A DNA stretch of 64,000 bases from Tepidicaulis sp002389665 (GCF_965222285.1 NZ_OZ244942.1:2294001-2358000), one strand, 5' to 3'; shown: positions 48,065 to 57,093, counted from the first letter of the stretch. The notes: generated from the sequence alone by a model not told the origin. Numbers and translations are program-made.

Positions 48065-49486
48065 TTACGCATCTTTCTCGGCCAGAACGGCCTTGGAAAT
48101 GCTTTCAGGAAGCGGCTTGGTCTTTTCGATGAGCCCGAGCAGCGGAAGCAGGATCAGGAAATACGCGAAGTAGAGGATCGTCAGCACCAGGCTGAGCGCC
48201 GCCACATCGAAAGCGTAATCCACCCGCTCGACTTCCACGCCGTAGACACCGCCCTCGATCACGTCATGCTTCTTGAACATGTCGGCCGTGGCGTCCGTCT
48301 GGCTCACCGCTTCTGCGATCGCCGCATCGGCTTCACCGGCGCTCTCATAGGTACCGATCACTTCGCTGCTCGTGAAGATGGTGCGGTCGGGCGACTGCCC
48401 GCCTGCCCAGCCGAGGCCGAGGCACACCACCACGAAGAGGAAGAAGAACTGGCGGAACAGCGGGCGGAAGCGCGCCGAGCGCACTTTCGACGTGTCGAGC
48501 CAGGGCAGCACAAAGAGAATGGCGATCGAACCGAACATGGCGATGACACCGCCCAGCTTGGAGTCGATCGGGCCGATATCGAACGTGATCGCCCGCAGGA
48601 TTGCGTAGAACGGCAACAGATACCATTCCGGCACGATATGCGGCGGGGTCTGCAGCGGATCGGCTTCGATATAGTTATCCGCGTGGCCCAGCACATTCGG
48701 GTTGTAGAACACGAAATAGGCAAAGAGCAGGAGGAAAACCGTCAGGCCCAGAGCATCCTTCACTGTCATGTAAGGATGGAAACTGACCGTGTCCTGCTCG
48801 TCCTTCACCGAGATGCCGAGCGGGTTGTTGTTCCCCGGCACATGCAGCGCCCAGATGTGAAGAACGACAACGCCCAGAATGATGAAGGGAATGAGGTAGT
48901 GCAGCGAGAAGAAGCGCTGCAGCGTCGGGTTGCCGACCGCAAAGCCGCCCCACAGCCATTCGCGGATGGCATCGCCCACCAGCGGAATGGCGCCGAAGAG
49001 GTTCGTGATCACCGTGGCACCCCAGAAGCTCATCTGGCCCCAGGGAAGCACATAGCCCATGAAGGCCGCTGCCATCATGAGGAGATAAATGATCACGCCC
49101 AGGATCCAGAGCACTTCGCGCGGCGCCTTGTAGGAACCGTAATAAAGGCCGCGGAACATGTGGATATAGACCGCCAGGAAGAACATGGAGGCGCCGTTCG
49201 CGTGCACGTAACGGATCAGCCAGCCATAGTTCACGTCGCGCATGATGTGCTCGACGCTATTGAAGGCCAGGTCCACATGCGGCGTGTAATGCATCACCAG
49301 GATGATGCCGGTCACGATCTGCGTCAGAAGGCAGAAAGTGAGAATGCCGCCGAAAGTCCACCAGTAGTTGAGGTTCCGGGGTGTCGGATACTCAAGCATA
49401 TGGTGGGCGAGGCCCATAATGGGCAGACGCTCGTCGAGCCAACGGGTAAAGGCGTTCGACGGCGTATAGGTGATTTCATGGCTCAT
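48065..49486 (-). CDS. petB: Cytochrome b, bc1 complex subunit, with an enlarged late loop
   Basis: Cytochrome b holds two b haems and the quinol-oxidising and quinone-reducing sites. The 473-residue protein has LAHHMLEYPTPRNLNYWW, GYVLPWGQMSFWGATVIT (Qo region) and QTPPHIVPEWYLLPFYAIL (PEWY motif). It is longer than typical bacterial cytochrome b. The extra part is a polar segment of about 60 residues near 369-429 (TSSEVIGTYESAGEADAA, then FKKHDVIEGGVYGVEVE) between the last two predicted helices, a loop that faces the periplasm. GAGGGGG precedes ATG 49486. Confidence 0.95.
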   Translation of the reverse strand: MSHEITYTPSNAFTRWLDERLPIMGLAHHMLEYPTPRNLNYWWTFGGILTFCLLTQIVTGIILVMHYTPHVDLAFNSVEHIMRDVNYGWLIRYVHANGASMFFLAVYIHMFRGLYYGSYKAPREVLWILGVIIYLLMMAAAFMGYVLPWGQMSFWGATVITNLFGAIPLVGDAIREWLWGGFAVGNPTLQRFFSLHYLIPFIILGVVVLHIWALHVPGNNNPLGISVKDEQDTVSFHPYMTVKDALGLTVFLLLFAYFVFYNPNVLGHADNYIEADPLQTPPHIVPEWYLLPFYAILRAITFDIGPIDSKLGGVIAMFGSIAILFVLPWLDTSKVRSARFRPLFRQFFFLFVVVCLGLGWAGGQSPDRTIFTSSEVIGTYESAGEADAAIAEAVSQTDATADMFKKHDVIEGGVYGVEVERVDYAFDVAALSLVLTILYFAYFLILLPLLGLIEKTKPLPESISKAVLAEKDA

Positions 49487-49497
49487 AATACGCCCCC

Positions 49498-50073
49498 TCA
49501 GCCAATCTTGATCCGGTCGTCGGACAGGAAGGAATAAACCGGCACTTCCAGGTTCTTGGGCGCCGGGCCCTTCCGGATACGTCCGGCCGTGTCGTAGTGC
49601 GAGCCGTGACAGGGGCAGAACCAGCCGCCGAAGTCACCCTTGGCATCGCCGACCTTCTGGCCCTTGGGCACGCAGCCCAAATGGGTGCAGATACCGACCA
49701 TGATTAGCCATTCTTCATGGCCTTCGGCAGTGCGGTTATCGTCCGTCGCGGGGACGTCACCCAAAAGATTGTCGTTGCGCGCGATCGGGTCCGGCAGGGT
49801 TTCCACCGGGACCGATTTGGCTTCTTCCACTTCCGCGGCCGTACGGCGGCGCACGAAGACGGGTTTACCGCGCCACTGCACGGTAATGCTCTGTCCGACT
49901 TCGATGGAAGAAAGGTCAACTTCGATGGATGCCAGCGCTAGCGCCGATGCATCCGGGTTCATCTGATCGATCAGCGGCCAAATGGCTGCCGCGCCGCCGA
50001 CTGCTGCAAAAGCGCCGGTCGCGACATAAAGAAAATCGCGCCGTGTCGGCTCATCCGTGTCGATGTGTGCCAC
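49498..50073 (-). CDS. petA: Rieske iron-sulfur protein, bc1 complex subunit
   Basis: The Rieske protein carries electrons from quinol to cytochrome c1. The 191-residue protein has a twin-arginine-type signal (EPTRRDFLYVATGAFAAV) with an uncleaved membrane helix. The 2Fe-2S ligands are in CTHLGCVPKGQ and FCPCHGSHYD. A GTG start at 50073 follows GGGAG. petA, petB and petC follow one another on the same strand with gaps of 11 and 18 bases, so they form one operon. Confidence 0.97.
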   Translation of the reverse strand: MAHIDTDEPTRRDFLYVATGAFAAVGGAAAIWPLIDQMNPDASALALASIEVDLSSIEVGQSITVQWRGKPVFVRRRTAAEVEEAKSVPVETLPDPIARNDNLLGDVPATDDNRTAEGHEEWLIMVGICTHLGCVPKGQKVGDAKGDFGGWFCPCHGSHYDTAGRIRKGPAPKNLEVPVYSFLSDDRIKIG

Positions 50074-50379
50074 GGTTGAGGTCTCCCTGATTCATCACTT
50101 AAGGGCACCCGCCGGCCCGGGATGTCTTCCCTGACACAAACGCCACCCCATCCGAACTGCACGGCACGAGCCCTTGCCCTCCCAAGCTCAGGCCGCCCAG
50201 CACCCGCATATGTGCGGCGTTTGTGGCACTGTCTTCACAGATTGTCCAGACCCGCCATCGGGAAATGTGGCAGGATGCCGCAAGCGGCAGGGCCAAGGGG
50301 CAAGCTGGGCGCAACCTGCGCCCCCTGCTCACTTTTTTCCATTTGGCGGTCCGCCCCGCGCTGGGCTATGGAACGGTCC
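50074..50379. other. 306-base divergent gap between petA and trmL
   Basis: No gene is visible here. The gap should hold the petABC promoter (minus strand) and the trmL promoter (plus strand), but no strong -35/-10 pair or clear operator was found by eye. The sequence is GC-rich with short inverted pieces such as GCCGCAAGCGGC near 50278. Confidence 0.5.
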
Positions 50380-50850
50380 ATGCGACTGGCCCTTTACCAA
50401 CCCGACATTCCGCAGAATACCGGCACTATTCTTAGGCTCGGCGCGTGTCTCGGCGTGGGCGTGGATATTATCGAGCCCTGCGGCTTCCCCTTCTCCGACC
50501 GGGGCCTGAGGCGGGCGGGAATGGACTATGTGTCGCATGCCGAAATCCGCCGCCATGCCGACTGGCAGGCGTTCCAGAGCGCCCGGAAGGCGGAAAACCG
50601 GCTGATTTTGCTCACCACCAAGGCCGCCGAGCCCTATACGGGCTTCCGATTCGCCCCCGGCGACACGCTGCTTCTGGGCCGGGAGAGCGCCGGGGTACCG
50701 GACGAGGTCCACGCCGCCGCCGATGCCCGTCTTCTTATCCCGCTAAGCCCCGGAGCCCGCTCTCTCAACGTGGCGGTCGCCGCCGCCATGGTGCTGGGCG
50801 AGGCGCTGCGCCAGACGGACGCCTTTCCGCTGCGCGGAGAAGAAGCCTAG
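50380..50850 (+). CDS. trmL: tRNA (cytidine(34)-2'-O)-methyltransferase
   Basis: TrmL methylates the wobble nucleotide ribose of tRNA-Leu isoacceptors. ATG 50380 gives 156 residues, the usual length, starting MRLALYQPDIPQNTGTILRL. The SPOUT knot is visible in TLLLGRESAGVPDEVHA and LLIPLSPGARSLNVAVAAAM. The frame is open far upstream, but those residues have no homology. Its stop overlaps the hemN stop on the other strand by four bases. Confidence 0.95.
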   Translation: MRLALYQPDIPQNTGTILRLGACLGVGVDIIEPCGFPFSDRGLRRAGMDYVSHAEIRRHADWQAFQSARKAENRLILLTTKAAEPYTGFRFAPGDTLLLGRESAGVPDEVHAAADARLLIPLSPGARSLNVAVAAAMVLGEALRQTDAFPLRGEEA

Positions 50851-52190
50851 ACCGCCTTGGAGTGGCGGACCTCCTCCCCATTATGCAAATAGCCATCGAA
50901 GAGCGAGGCGACGATGCGCACGAAAGGCCGCCCCTTCTCGGTGATGCGGATAAAGGTACCCTGGCGGACCACCAGCCCGTCTTCCACAAGCGGCGCCAGC
51001 ATCTCGACCGTATCCGGGCTCGAAACCGGGGCGATATTGGCTTCCATATGGCACATAAGCTCGTTGATGATGTCGCGCCGCACCCGGTCTTCCGAACTGA
51101 GCACCGCGCCGCGCACCACCGGCAAGCGGCCTTCCTTGACCTCTTCCATATAGCGCCCGATAGCCGGCTCGTTCTGCACATAGCCCTTGGGCAACTGCCC
51201 GATGGCCGAGGCACCGAAACCGATCAGGACATCGGCATCATCCGACGTATAGCCCTGGAAATTGCGCTGCAACGTGCCCTCGACCAGCGCCTGGGCAAGA
51301 CTGTCCTCGCGGCGGGCAAAATGGTCGAAGCCGATCGCCACATAGCCGAGCGCGCGCAACCGCATGGCCGCCGCCTGGCTCTGCTCGAACCGCTCGCCGA
51401 GCCCCGGCAACGCCGCCTCGTCGATAAGCCGCTGATGGGTCTTCATCCAAGGCACATGGGCATAGCCGAAAAGCGCGATCCGGTCGGGCGCCAACCCATG
51501 GGCAAGATCCACCTGCTCCAGAACCGAGTCCACCGTTTGATGCGGCAGCCCGTACATCAAATCGAGATTGACGGACTTGATGCCTGCCGCCCGCACCTCT
51601 TCCACCGCCTTGGCGGTCATCGCATAGGGCTGAATGCGGTTGATGGCGCGCTGCACTTCTTCGCGGAAATCCTGCACGCCGATACTCACCCGCGTCACCC
51701 CGCTCTCGCCGAGCGCTGCAATATAATCCGTGCTCGCCGTGCGCGGGTCGATCTCCACCGCCAGCTCGCTTTCCTCATCGAAGACAAAGCGCGAGCGCAC
51801 ATGCGCCACCATGCGCAGCCAGTCTTCCGCGCTCAGCATACTCGGGCTGCCGCCGCCCCAATGCGCGTGCGCCGCGCGCATGGGCCCCGGCACAGCTGCC
51901 GACACCAGATCGATTTCACGCAGCAATATGTCGAGATAGTCCCCGACAGGCGCATACCGCCGCGTTGCTTTCGTGTGGCAGCCGCAGAACCAGCACATCT
52001 CCCGGCAATAGGGGATATGGAAATATAAGGAGAGCGGTTGTTCCGGACGCAGCGCCGCAAGCCAATTGCGGTACACCCCTTCGCTCACCGCCCGGCTGAA
52101 ATGAGGCGCGGTCGGATAGCTCGTATAGCGGGGCACGTTCACGCCGTATTTGACGGCAAGCGCCTCGTTCATTCTCGCTGTTTCCGGCAT
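50847..52190 (-). CDS. hemN: Oxygen-independent coproporphyrinogen III oxidase
   Basis: HemN decarboxylates coproporphyrinogen III to protoporphyrinogen IX without oxygen, as a radical-SAM enzyme. ATG 52190 (GAGGTTGGG upstream) gives 447 residues. PRYTSYPTAPHF starts the protein, the 4Fe-4S site is FHIPYCREMCWFCGC, and WGGGSPSMLS, VSIGVQDFREEVQRAINR and NLDLMYGLPHQT follow, with a C-terminal HemN domain. It diverges from hemF, and the box at 52302 suggests induction at low oxygen. Confidence 0.96.
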   Translation of the reverse strand: MPETARMNEALAVKYGVNVPRYTSYPTAPHFSRAVSEGVYRNWLAALRPEQPLSLYFHIPYCREMCWFCGCHTKATRRYAPVGDYLDILLREIDLVSAAVPGPMRAAHAHWGGGSPSMLSAEDWLRMVAHVRSRFVFDEESELAVEIDPRTASTDYIAALGESGVTRVSIGVQDFREEVQRAINRIQPYAMTAKAVEEVRAAGIKSVNLDLMYGLPHQTVDSVLEQVDLAHGLAPDRIALFGYAHVPWMKTHQRLIDEAALPGLGERFEQSQAAAMRLRALGYVAIGFDHFARREDSLAQALVEGTLQRNFQGYTSDDADVLIGFGASAIGQLPKGYVQNEPAIGRYMEEVKEGRLPVVRGAVLSSEDRVRRDIINELMCHMEANIAPVSSPDTVEMLAPLVEDGLVVRQGTFIRITEKGRPFVRIVASLFDGYLHNGEEVRHSKAV

Positions 52191-52301
52191 CCCAACCTCA
52201 CTCGGCTTACTGTCTTTGCGCTGCACCGGCATTCCGCCGCGCGAGGGCCTTGCGGCCCGCAAGCTGATAGGGGAAAGTAGCGCCGCTTTTCAAAAGGCGC
52301 C

Positions 52302-52315
52302 TTGATCCAGGTCAG
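52302..52315. promoter_or_regulatory. Candidate FNR/FixK-type box between hemN and hemF
   Basis: TTGAT-CCAG-GTCAG matches the alphaproteobacterial FNR/FixK consensus TTGAT-N4-GTCAA at nine of ten defined positions. It sits 112 bases upstream of hemN and 104 bases upstream of hemF, consistent with control of the oxygen-independent enzyme. Confidence 0.55.
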
Positions 52316-52418
52316 ACTGCCGGGAGAAACCCGGCTGCGGCGAAAAAGCGCGCCTTATCTTTCATTGCGCAGACCTTGCGCCATCTTTCACTGCGCAGGC
52401 CCTGCGCCCAACGCCCGG

Positions 52419-53306
52419 ATGAACGACGTGCCCGATATCGAAAACGCAAAAAGCCGTGCCCGCGACTGGTTCGAAACGCTGCGCGATGAGATTTGCGCCG
52501 AGTTCGAAAAACTCGAAGACGCGCTGGAAGGCACCGCCTTTGCCGGTGAGGCGCCGGGCCGTTTCGAGCGCAAACCCTGGACACGCGGCGACGGCAGCGA
52601 GGATCAGGGCGGCGGCACCATGTCGATCATGAAGGGCCGCGTCTTTGAAAAAGTGGGGGTGCATACCTCCACCGTTTACGGCGAATTTTCCGAAGAGTTC
52701 CGTGCGCAAATTCCCGGTGCCGACAAGGACCCGCGCTTCTGGGCCAGCGGCATTTCGCTCATCGCCCATATGCAAAACCCGCATGTGCCCGCCGTGCATA
52801 TGAATACGCGCATGCTGGTGACGCAGGACTGGTGGTTCGGCGGCGGCGCGGACCTCACGCCCGTTCTCATGGCGAACCGCACGCAAGACCATCCCGACAG
52901 CGTGGACTTTCACGCCGCAATGAAAAAAGCCTGCGATGCGCATGGGGACGATTACCATGCCCGTTTCAAAAAGTGGTGCGATGAATATTTTTTCCTGCCC
53001 CACCGGAACGAAGCGCGCGGCATTGGCGGGATTTTCTACGACCGCCACAATACCGGCGACTGGGAAAAGGATTTCGCCTTCACGCAGGATGTGGGCCGCG
53101 CCTTCCGCGATATTTATCCCGTGCTCGTGCGCCGCCACATGAATAAAGATTGGAGCGAGGCGGAGCGCGAGGAACAGCTCATCCGCCGGGGCCGCTATGT
53201 GGAGTTCAATCTGCTTTATGACCGGGGCACCACTTTCGGGCTGAAGACCGGCGGCAATGTGGACTCGATCCTTTCTTCCATGCCGCCTGCGGTGAAATGG
53301 CCGTAA
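52419..53306 (+). CDS. hemF: Oxygen-dependent coproporphyrinogen III oxidase
   Basis: HemF does the same haem step as HemN using molecular oxygen. ATG 52419 gives 295 residues. Family motifs are ISLIAHMQNPHVPAVHMNTR, WWFGGGADLTPVL, KKWCDEYFFLPHRNEARGIG, YVEFNLLYDRGTTFGLKTGG and a C-terminal ILSSMPPAVKWP. The ribosome-binding site before 52419 is weak. It diverges from hemN and precedes ybaK by 13 bases. Confidence 0.96.
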   Translation: MNDVPDIENAKSRARDWFETLRDEICAEFEKLEDALEGTAFAGEAPGRFERKPWTRGDGSEDQGGGTMSIMKGRVFEKVGVHTSTVYGEFSEEFRAQIPGADKDPRFWASGISLIAHMQNPHVPAVHMNTRMLVTQDWWFGGGADLTPVLMANRTQDHPDSVDFHAAMKKACDAHGDDYHARFKKWCDEYFFLPHRNEARGIGGIFYDRHNTGDWEKDFAFTQDVGRAFRDIYPVLVRRHMNKDWSEAEREEQLIRRGRYVEFNLLYDRGTTFGLKTGGNVDSILSSMPPAVKWP

Positions 53307-53319
53307 GCAGGTAACGGCA

Positions 53320-53796
53320 ATGGCAAAGGGCGAAACGGCGGCACAGCGCTTTACCCGCCTTAACGGCATTCCCGCCACGTTTCACGAAATCGGTGTGCCG
53401 AAAGACCGCAAAACCTCCGCGCTTGAAATGGCTAAGGCAAGCGGCCTCGACCCTGCCCGGCTTTTCAAAACGCTGATCGTGCTGGCCGACGCCAAAACCT
53501 TCGCCATGGCCATCGTGCCCGCGGACAGAGACCTCGACCGCAAGGCGCTCGCCCGGCTCATGAAAGCCAAACGCGTCGATCTTGCCCCGAAAGAAAAAGC
53601 CATCAAGCTGACGGGCTATCAGATGGGCGCCTGCGCGCCGCTCGGCCAGAAGAGCGCGCTTCCCGCCTTTCTCGATGAAAGCGCGTTCGGCTTTGCCAGC
53701 ATCTATGTCAGCGGCGGCGCTTACGGCCTAGAACTTGAAATCGCGCCGGATGTTTTGCTGGAAGCGGTGAAGGGGACGAGGGCAGTAATTGCCTGA
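53320..53796 (+). CDS. ybaK: Cys-tRNA(Pro)/Cys-tRNA(Cys) deacylase YbaK-like
   Basis: YbaK-type proteins remove Cys from mischarged tRNA-Pro. The 158-residue protein has FKTLIVLADAKTFAMAIVPA with the conserved Lys for substrate, KAIKLTGYQMGACAPLGQK and FASIYVSGGAYGLELEIAPD. All belong to the YbaK/EbsC domain, also the editing domain of prolyl-tRNA synthetases. It follows hemF closely, and the repeat at 53814-53912 lies after its stop. Confidence 0.92.
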   Translation: MAKGETAAQRFTRLNGIPATFHEIGVPKDRKTSALEMAKASGLDPARLFKTLIVLADAKTFAMAIVPADRDLDRKALARLMKAKRVDLAPKEKAIKLTGYQMGACAPLGQKSALPAFLDESAFGFASIYVSGGAYGLELEIAPDVLLEAVKGTRAVIA

Positions 53797-53813
53797 GCGC
53801 CTTCACCTGCCGC

Positions 53814-53912
53814 AATGGACCCCGGCTCGGGGGCCGGGGTGACGGCTTTTATTTGTGGCGACGGCCTTGCCAATTCCCGAAGCTGTCACCCCGGGCTTGT
53901 CCCGGGGTCCAT
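53814..53912. repeat. Dispersed inverted repeat (GTCACCC-type), copy 2
   Basis: The unit GTCACCCCGGCC-CGGGGTCCAT appears in both directions, at 53814-53843 and 53885-53912, separated by about 40 bases. It is the same element as at 43736-43824 with its units arranged the other way. It lies between the convergent ybaK and CCA polymerase genes. Confidence 0.7.
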
Positions 53913-53950
53913 GCAGCCTCACCGCATGAAGAAAGCCAGCCGCATAAGCC

Positions 53951-55198
53951 TCAATAAACCGTCGCCTGCACCACCGCCTTCAGGCGTTCGATGATCGAGA
54001 ACTCATCCTCGATGAAATCCGCATCGACCCACCACTCCTCGACCTCGCGCATGACGCGGCCGATTTCCGGCCCGTCGGGCACGCCGGCGGAGCGGACCAT
54101 CTGGCCCGTCAGCGGCAGCTGCGGTTTTTCCCAGCTATCGGCCATGGCCAAAAGCGCGCGCCATTGCACGGAATTGGCGAGCTTTTTATCCGCCGCCCAG
54201 CCCAGCATGACGCGGTCCTTGAAAAGCTCCGGGCCCATCCAGTAAAGCGCGCGGCGCATCTCACGCATCGACATGTAAGAGACGATCTTTGTTTGATCCG
54301 TATGCATGCGGATCAGACGGTCCCGCTCCTTGTTGGAAAGACGAAGCCGCTCGGCAAGCTTGCGGATGCCCGCTTCATCGAGATCGATGAGCGCGCCGAG
54401 CCGCATGATGGGATCGGAGATAAAAAGCTGATCGGTTTCGATCGCAACCACACGCTCCAGAAGCTCGGTGCGTTCGGCCTCCGGCAGCACTTTGGAAAGA
54501 ATACCGCTTGCCGCCATCTGGCGGATCGCGGCCGGCGCATTGTCCGCGCCCAGAATTTTCAAAAGCTCCATGCGCACGCGCTCGCCCGAAAGCTGAGAAA
54601 GCCCGTCCTTTTGCGCGGCGCAGGCTTTCAGCCCTTCGGCATCGGGCTCGCCCTTGCCGTATTGCGCGTGGAAGCGGAAGAAGCGCAGGATGCGCAGATA
54701 ATCTTCCTTGATGCGTTCGGAAGCATCACCGATGAAACGCACGCGGCGCGCTTTCAAATCCTCGCGCCCGCCCAAAGGATCGTGCACCGTCCCGTCGCTA
54801 TCGGCATAAAGCGCGTTCATGGTGAAGTCGCGGCGCTTGGCATCTTCCAGCCAGTCGCCGGTAAAGGCGACATCGGCGCGCCGCCCATCGGTTTCCACAT
54901 CGACACGCAAGGTGGTGATTTCGAAATGCCGCCCGTCCGTCACCGCCGTCACGGTGCCATGGTCGATGCCGGTGGGGATGACCTGCACGCCTGCTTTTTC
55001 CAGCCGGGCGATCACTTCCTCAGGCTTGAGCGCCGTTGCGATGTCGATATCGACGACGGGCTCGCCCAGAAGCGCGTTACGCACACAGCCTCCGACGAAA
55101 CGGGCCTCGCCCTCGCCCAGCGCCTGCATGATCTTCACCGTCGCCGCATCGCGGATCCAGGTTGCCAGTTTCAGCTCGCCCTTGTTTGCCTCGCTCAC
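53951..55198 (-). CDS. CCA-adding/poly(A) polymerase family tRNA nucleotidyltransferase
   Basis: The 415-residue class II nucleotidyltransferase adds or repairs the CCA end of tRNAs, or polyadenylates RNA. The catalytic motif is RFVGGCVRNALLGEPVVDID with paired Asp in VDIDIAT, then RRDFTMNALYAD and the C-terminal region ERIKEDYLRILRFFRFHAQY. The start is GTG 55198 with GGAGG upstream. A single alphaproteobacterial gene of this kind usually serves as the CCA enzyme. It lies downstream of the NUDIX operon by 135 bases. Confidence 0.92.
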   Translation of the reverse strand: MSEANKGELKLATWIRDAATVKIMQALGEGEARFVGGCVRNALLGEPVVDIDIATALKPEEVIARLEKAGVQVIPTGIDHGTVTAVTDGRHFEITTLRVDVETDGRRADVAFTGDWLEDAKRRDFTMNALYADSDGTVHDPLGGREDLKARRVRFIGDASERIKEDYLRILRFFRFHAQYGKGEPDAEGLKACAAQKDGLSQLSGERVRMELLKILGADNAPAAIRQMAASGILSKVLPEAERTELLERVVAIETDQLFISDPIMRLGALIDLDEAGIRKLAERLRLSNKERDRLIRMHTDQTKIVSYMSMREMRRALYWMGPELFKDRVMLGWAADKKLANSVQWRALLAMADSWEKPQLPLTGQMVRSAGVPDGPEIGRVMREVEEWWVDADFIEDEFSIIERLKAVVQATVY

Positions 55199-55333
55199 GT
55201 CACACCTCCTATGCGGCGCCTGACCCTGAGCATGCCTTTAGAACGTCCCCAGACCGGCGGCCTTATCCTTGATTGCTTCCACATATAAGCCCTTGGAAGG
55301 CGGGGCGAAAGGACCGCAATTGCCGCAGGCAGC

Positions 55334-55597
55334 TTAGCGGAAACCGCCCGGCACGATCTCGCCGTTTTCAAGGCGTGCAGGCACATATTCCTTGCCAACT
55401 TCCGAACCGTCGAAAACCGCAAAAAGCCCGATCGAGGCGAGCACGAGCCCGATCCCAGCCAGCACCAGCCAGGCATGGGGCGGAGCTTGATCCGCGTCCC
55501 GGCTCATCCAGCCGAGCCGGCGGGCGGCGAGCACATAGAGCCCGTACAGCATGAAAGGCAGGAGAAAGAGAAAGGCGTTGAGAAGCAGGCGGCTCAT
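55334..55597 (-). CDS. DUF6111 family small membrane protein
   Basis: The 87-residue protein has two hydrophobic segments, LLNAFLFLLPFMLYGLYVLAA near residues 4-24 and WLVLAGIGLVLASIGLFAVF near 43-62. A C-terminal tail reads KEYVPARLENGEIVPGGFR. This compact shape and position next to a NUDIX gene match the alphaproteobacterial DUF6111 family, whose role is unknown. Its ATG overlaps the stop of the NUDIX gene by four bases. Confidence 0.8.
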   Translation of the reverse strand: MSRLLLNAFLFLLPFMLYGLYVLAARRLGWMSRDADQAPPHAWLVLAGIGLVLASIGLFAVFDGSEVGKEYVPARLENGEIVPGGFR

Positions 55598-56226
55598 GGC
55601 GCGTATACCCTGTCATACATGTTTTTCAGCATTCCCGCCGTCGCCCCCCAGATGTAATGACCCTCATAGGGCATGGCGTAATAAGCGCGCCGCTTGCCCC
55701 GCCACATGACGCTATGGCGTTCATGGTGGTCCGGGTTCATGAGAAAAGACAAGGGCACCTCGAAAGCCTCTGCCACCTCATTGGGATCGATCTTCAGCGT
55801 GAAATCCGGTTTGACGAAGCCGACAACGGGAAGAATCCGGAAGCCCGTGCCCGTTTCATATGGATCGAGGAAGCCCGCGATCTCCACGAGCGAGGGATCG
55901 AGGCCGACTTCTTCCTCCGCCTCGCGCAGCGCCGCTTCCGCCGGGCTTTCCCCTTCTTCCACCTTGCCGCCTGGAAAGGCGACCTGGCCGGAATGGGAAT
56001 TGAGATGATCCGCGCGCCGGGTGAGCAGCACGAAGACGCCCTCTCCCCGCTCGATAAGCGGCACCAGTACGGCAGCAAGGCGCAGGTTTTTACGTTCTGA
56101 AGGTTCCACCCATTCATCCGGATTGAGATCGTGATCACCGCGCGTCTTCACGCCGTTCAGCACGATGTCGGCAGGCGGCATGTCCCGGTCGATCGCGCCG
56201 AGGATCTTTTCCCGGTAAGCGTTCAT
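55594..56226 (-). CDS. NUDIX CoA-pyrophosphatase-like hydrolase
   Basis: ATG 56226 gives 210 residues. The Nudix box is complete: FPGGKVEEGESPAEAALRE followed by AEEEVGL. The upstream LLTRRADHLNSHSGQVAFPG is the CoA-pyrophosphatase (NudL) pattern that precedes the box in this subgroup, and these enzymes cleave coenzyme A and its derivatives to phosphopantetheine and 3',5'-ADP. It is translationally coupled to DUF1285 upstream and DUF6111 downstream. Confidence 0.9.
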   Translation of the reverse strand: MNAYREKILGAIDRDMPPADIVLNGVKTRGDHDLNPDEWVEPSERKNLRLAAVLVPLIERGEGVFVLLTRRADHLNSHSGQVAFPGGKVEEGESPAEAALREAEEEVGLDPSLVEIAGFLDPYETGTGFRILPVVGFVKPDFTLKIDPNEVAEAFEVPLSFLMNPDHHERHSVMWRGKRRAYYAMPYEGHYIWGATAGMLKNMYDRVYAP

Positions 56227-56885
56227 TGGGCAGGCCCGTTCACATCGGCGGCAAGGGCGATGGGAAAAAACGTGCCGCCGCTCCAGACGCCGAACCAGCG
56301 CGCGCCTTCCCAATCTTCTTCCGTGCCGATTTCCACAAGGTCGTAAAAGACAGCACGGTTGATCAGCGCGTCAAGATCGGCGCGCACATGCACATAAGGC
56401 GCAGGCTCGCCGCTTTCCTCGTCGATGACGAAACGCATCGGGTGTTCGGGCCCCGCTTCCGTTTCATCGCCCACATTGGTGGTGAAGGTCAGGCGCTGGT
56501 CCTTGCCCTCCCCTTCCACCTGCATCGCCACGGCGACGAAGGGCGCGTCATCCACCGTAATGCCGATCTTTTCCACCGGCGTGACGAGATAATATTTGCC
56601 GTCATCATCGTGACGTAAAACCGTCGAAAAAAGCCGCACCAGCCGCTCCCGGCCGATGGGCGTGCCGAGATAGTGCCAGCTGCCGTCGCGTTTGATTCGG
56701 ATGTCGAGTTCGCCGCAATAAGGCGGGTTCCACAGATGAACCGGCGGCAGGCCTTTTTTCTTTTTGCCGCCCGTCTCTTTATTGGCTTCTTCCGCCGCGC
56801 GGGTGATCTCTTTCAGCGCATCGCCGGGATTGCCGCTCAAACCGGCAGAACCGGCAGGTTTTTCGCCGCTCTTGGCCTCTGCCAT
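56223..56885 (-). CDS. DUF1285 domain-containing protein
   Basis: The 220-residue protein starts with a 45-residue Lys/Ala-rich tail, then the DUF1285 domain: PPVHLWNPPYCGELDIRIKR, GSWHYLGTPIGRERLVRLFS and YLVTPVEKIGITVDDAPFVA. The domain is conserved in proteobacteria, often next to NUDIX and MoxR genes. No biochemical role is known. Its stop overlaps the NUDIX start, and it diverges from the MoxR gene across about 210 bases. Confidence 0.88.
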   Translation of the reverse strand: MAEAKSGEKPAGSAGLSGNPGDALKEITRAAEEANKETGGKKKKGLPPVHLWNPPYCGELDIRIKRDGSWHYLGTPIGRERLVRLFSTVLRHDDDGKYYLVTPVEKIGITVDDAPFVAVAMQVEGEGKDQRLTFTTNVGDETEAGPEHPMRFVIDEESGEPAPYVHVRADLDALINRAVFYDLVEIGTEEDWEGARWFGVWSGGTFFPIALAADVNGPAQ

Positions 56886-57093
56886 CGGTTTTGCCTCCTC
56901 TCGCTTCCATTCTACAGCCGTTTACACGGCTTTACGTGGGCATCTCACGCCTGCTTGACTAGGCGCGTGCGGGCTCCAACGTCATAATCGGGCCATAAAG
57001 ACCGCGAAAACTGAGCAAATTGGGGCTTTTCGCCCATAAGCGCCCCGGCGCATGCTTATCCACCGCAACGCTCTTCAGGATATATGTAGGACA

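Noticed and set aside
47753..49537. 594-codon plus-strand frame opposite petB and petC
   Set aside because: It is His/Arg/Glu-rich antisense sequence, while the minus strand has unmistakable cytochrome motifs.
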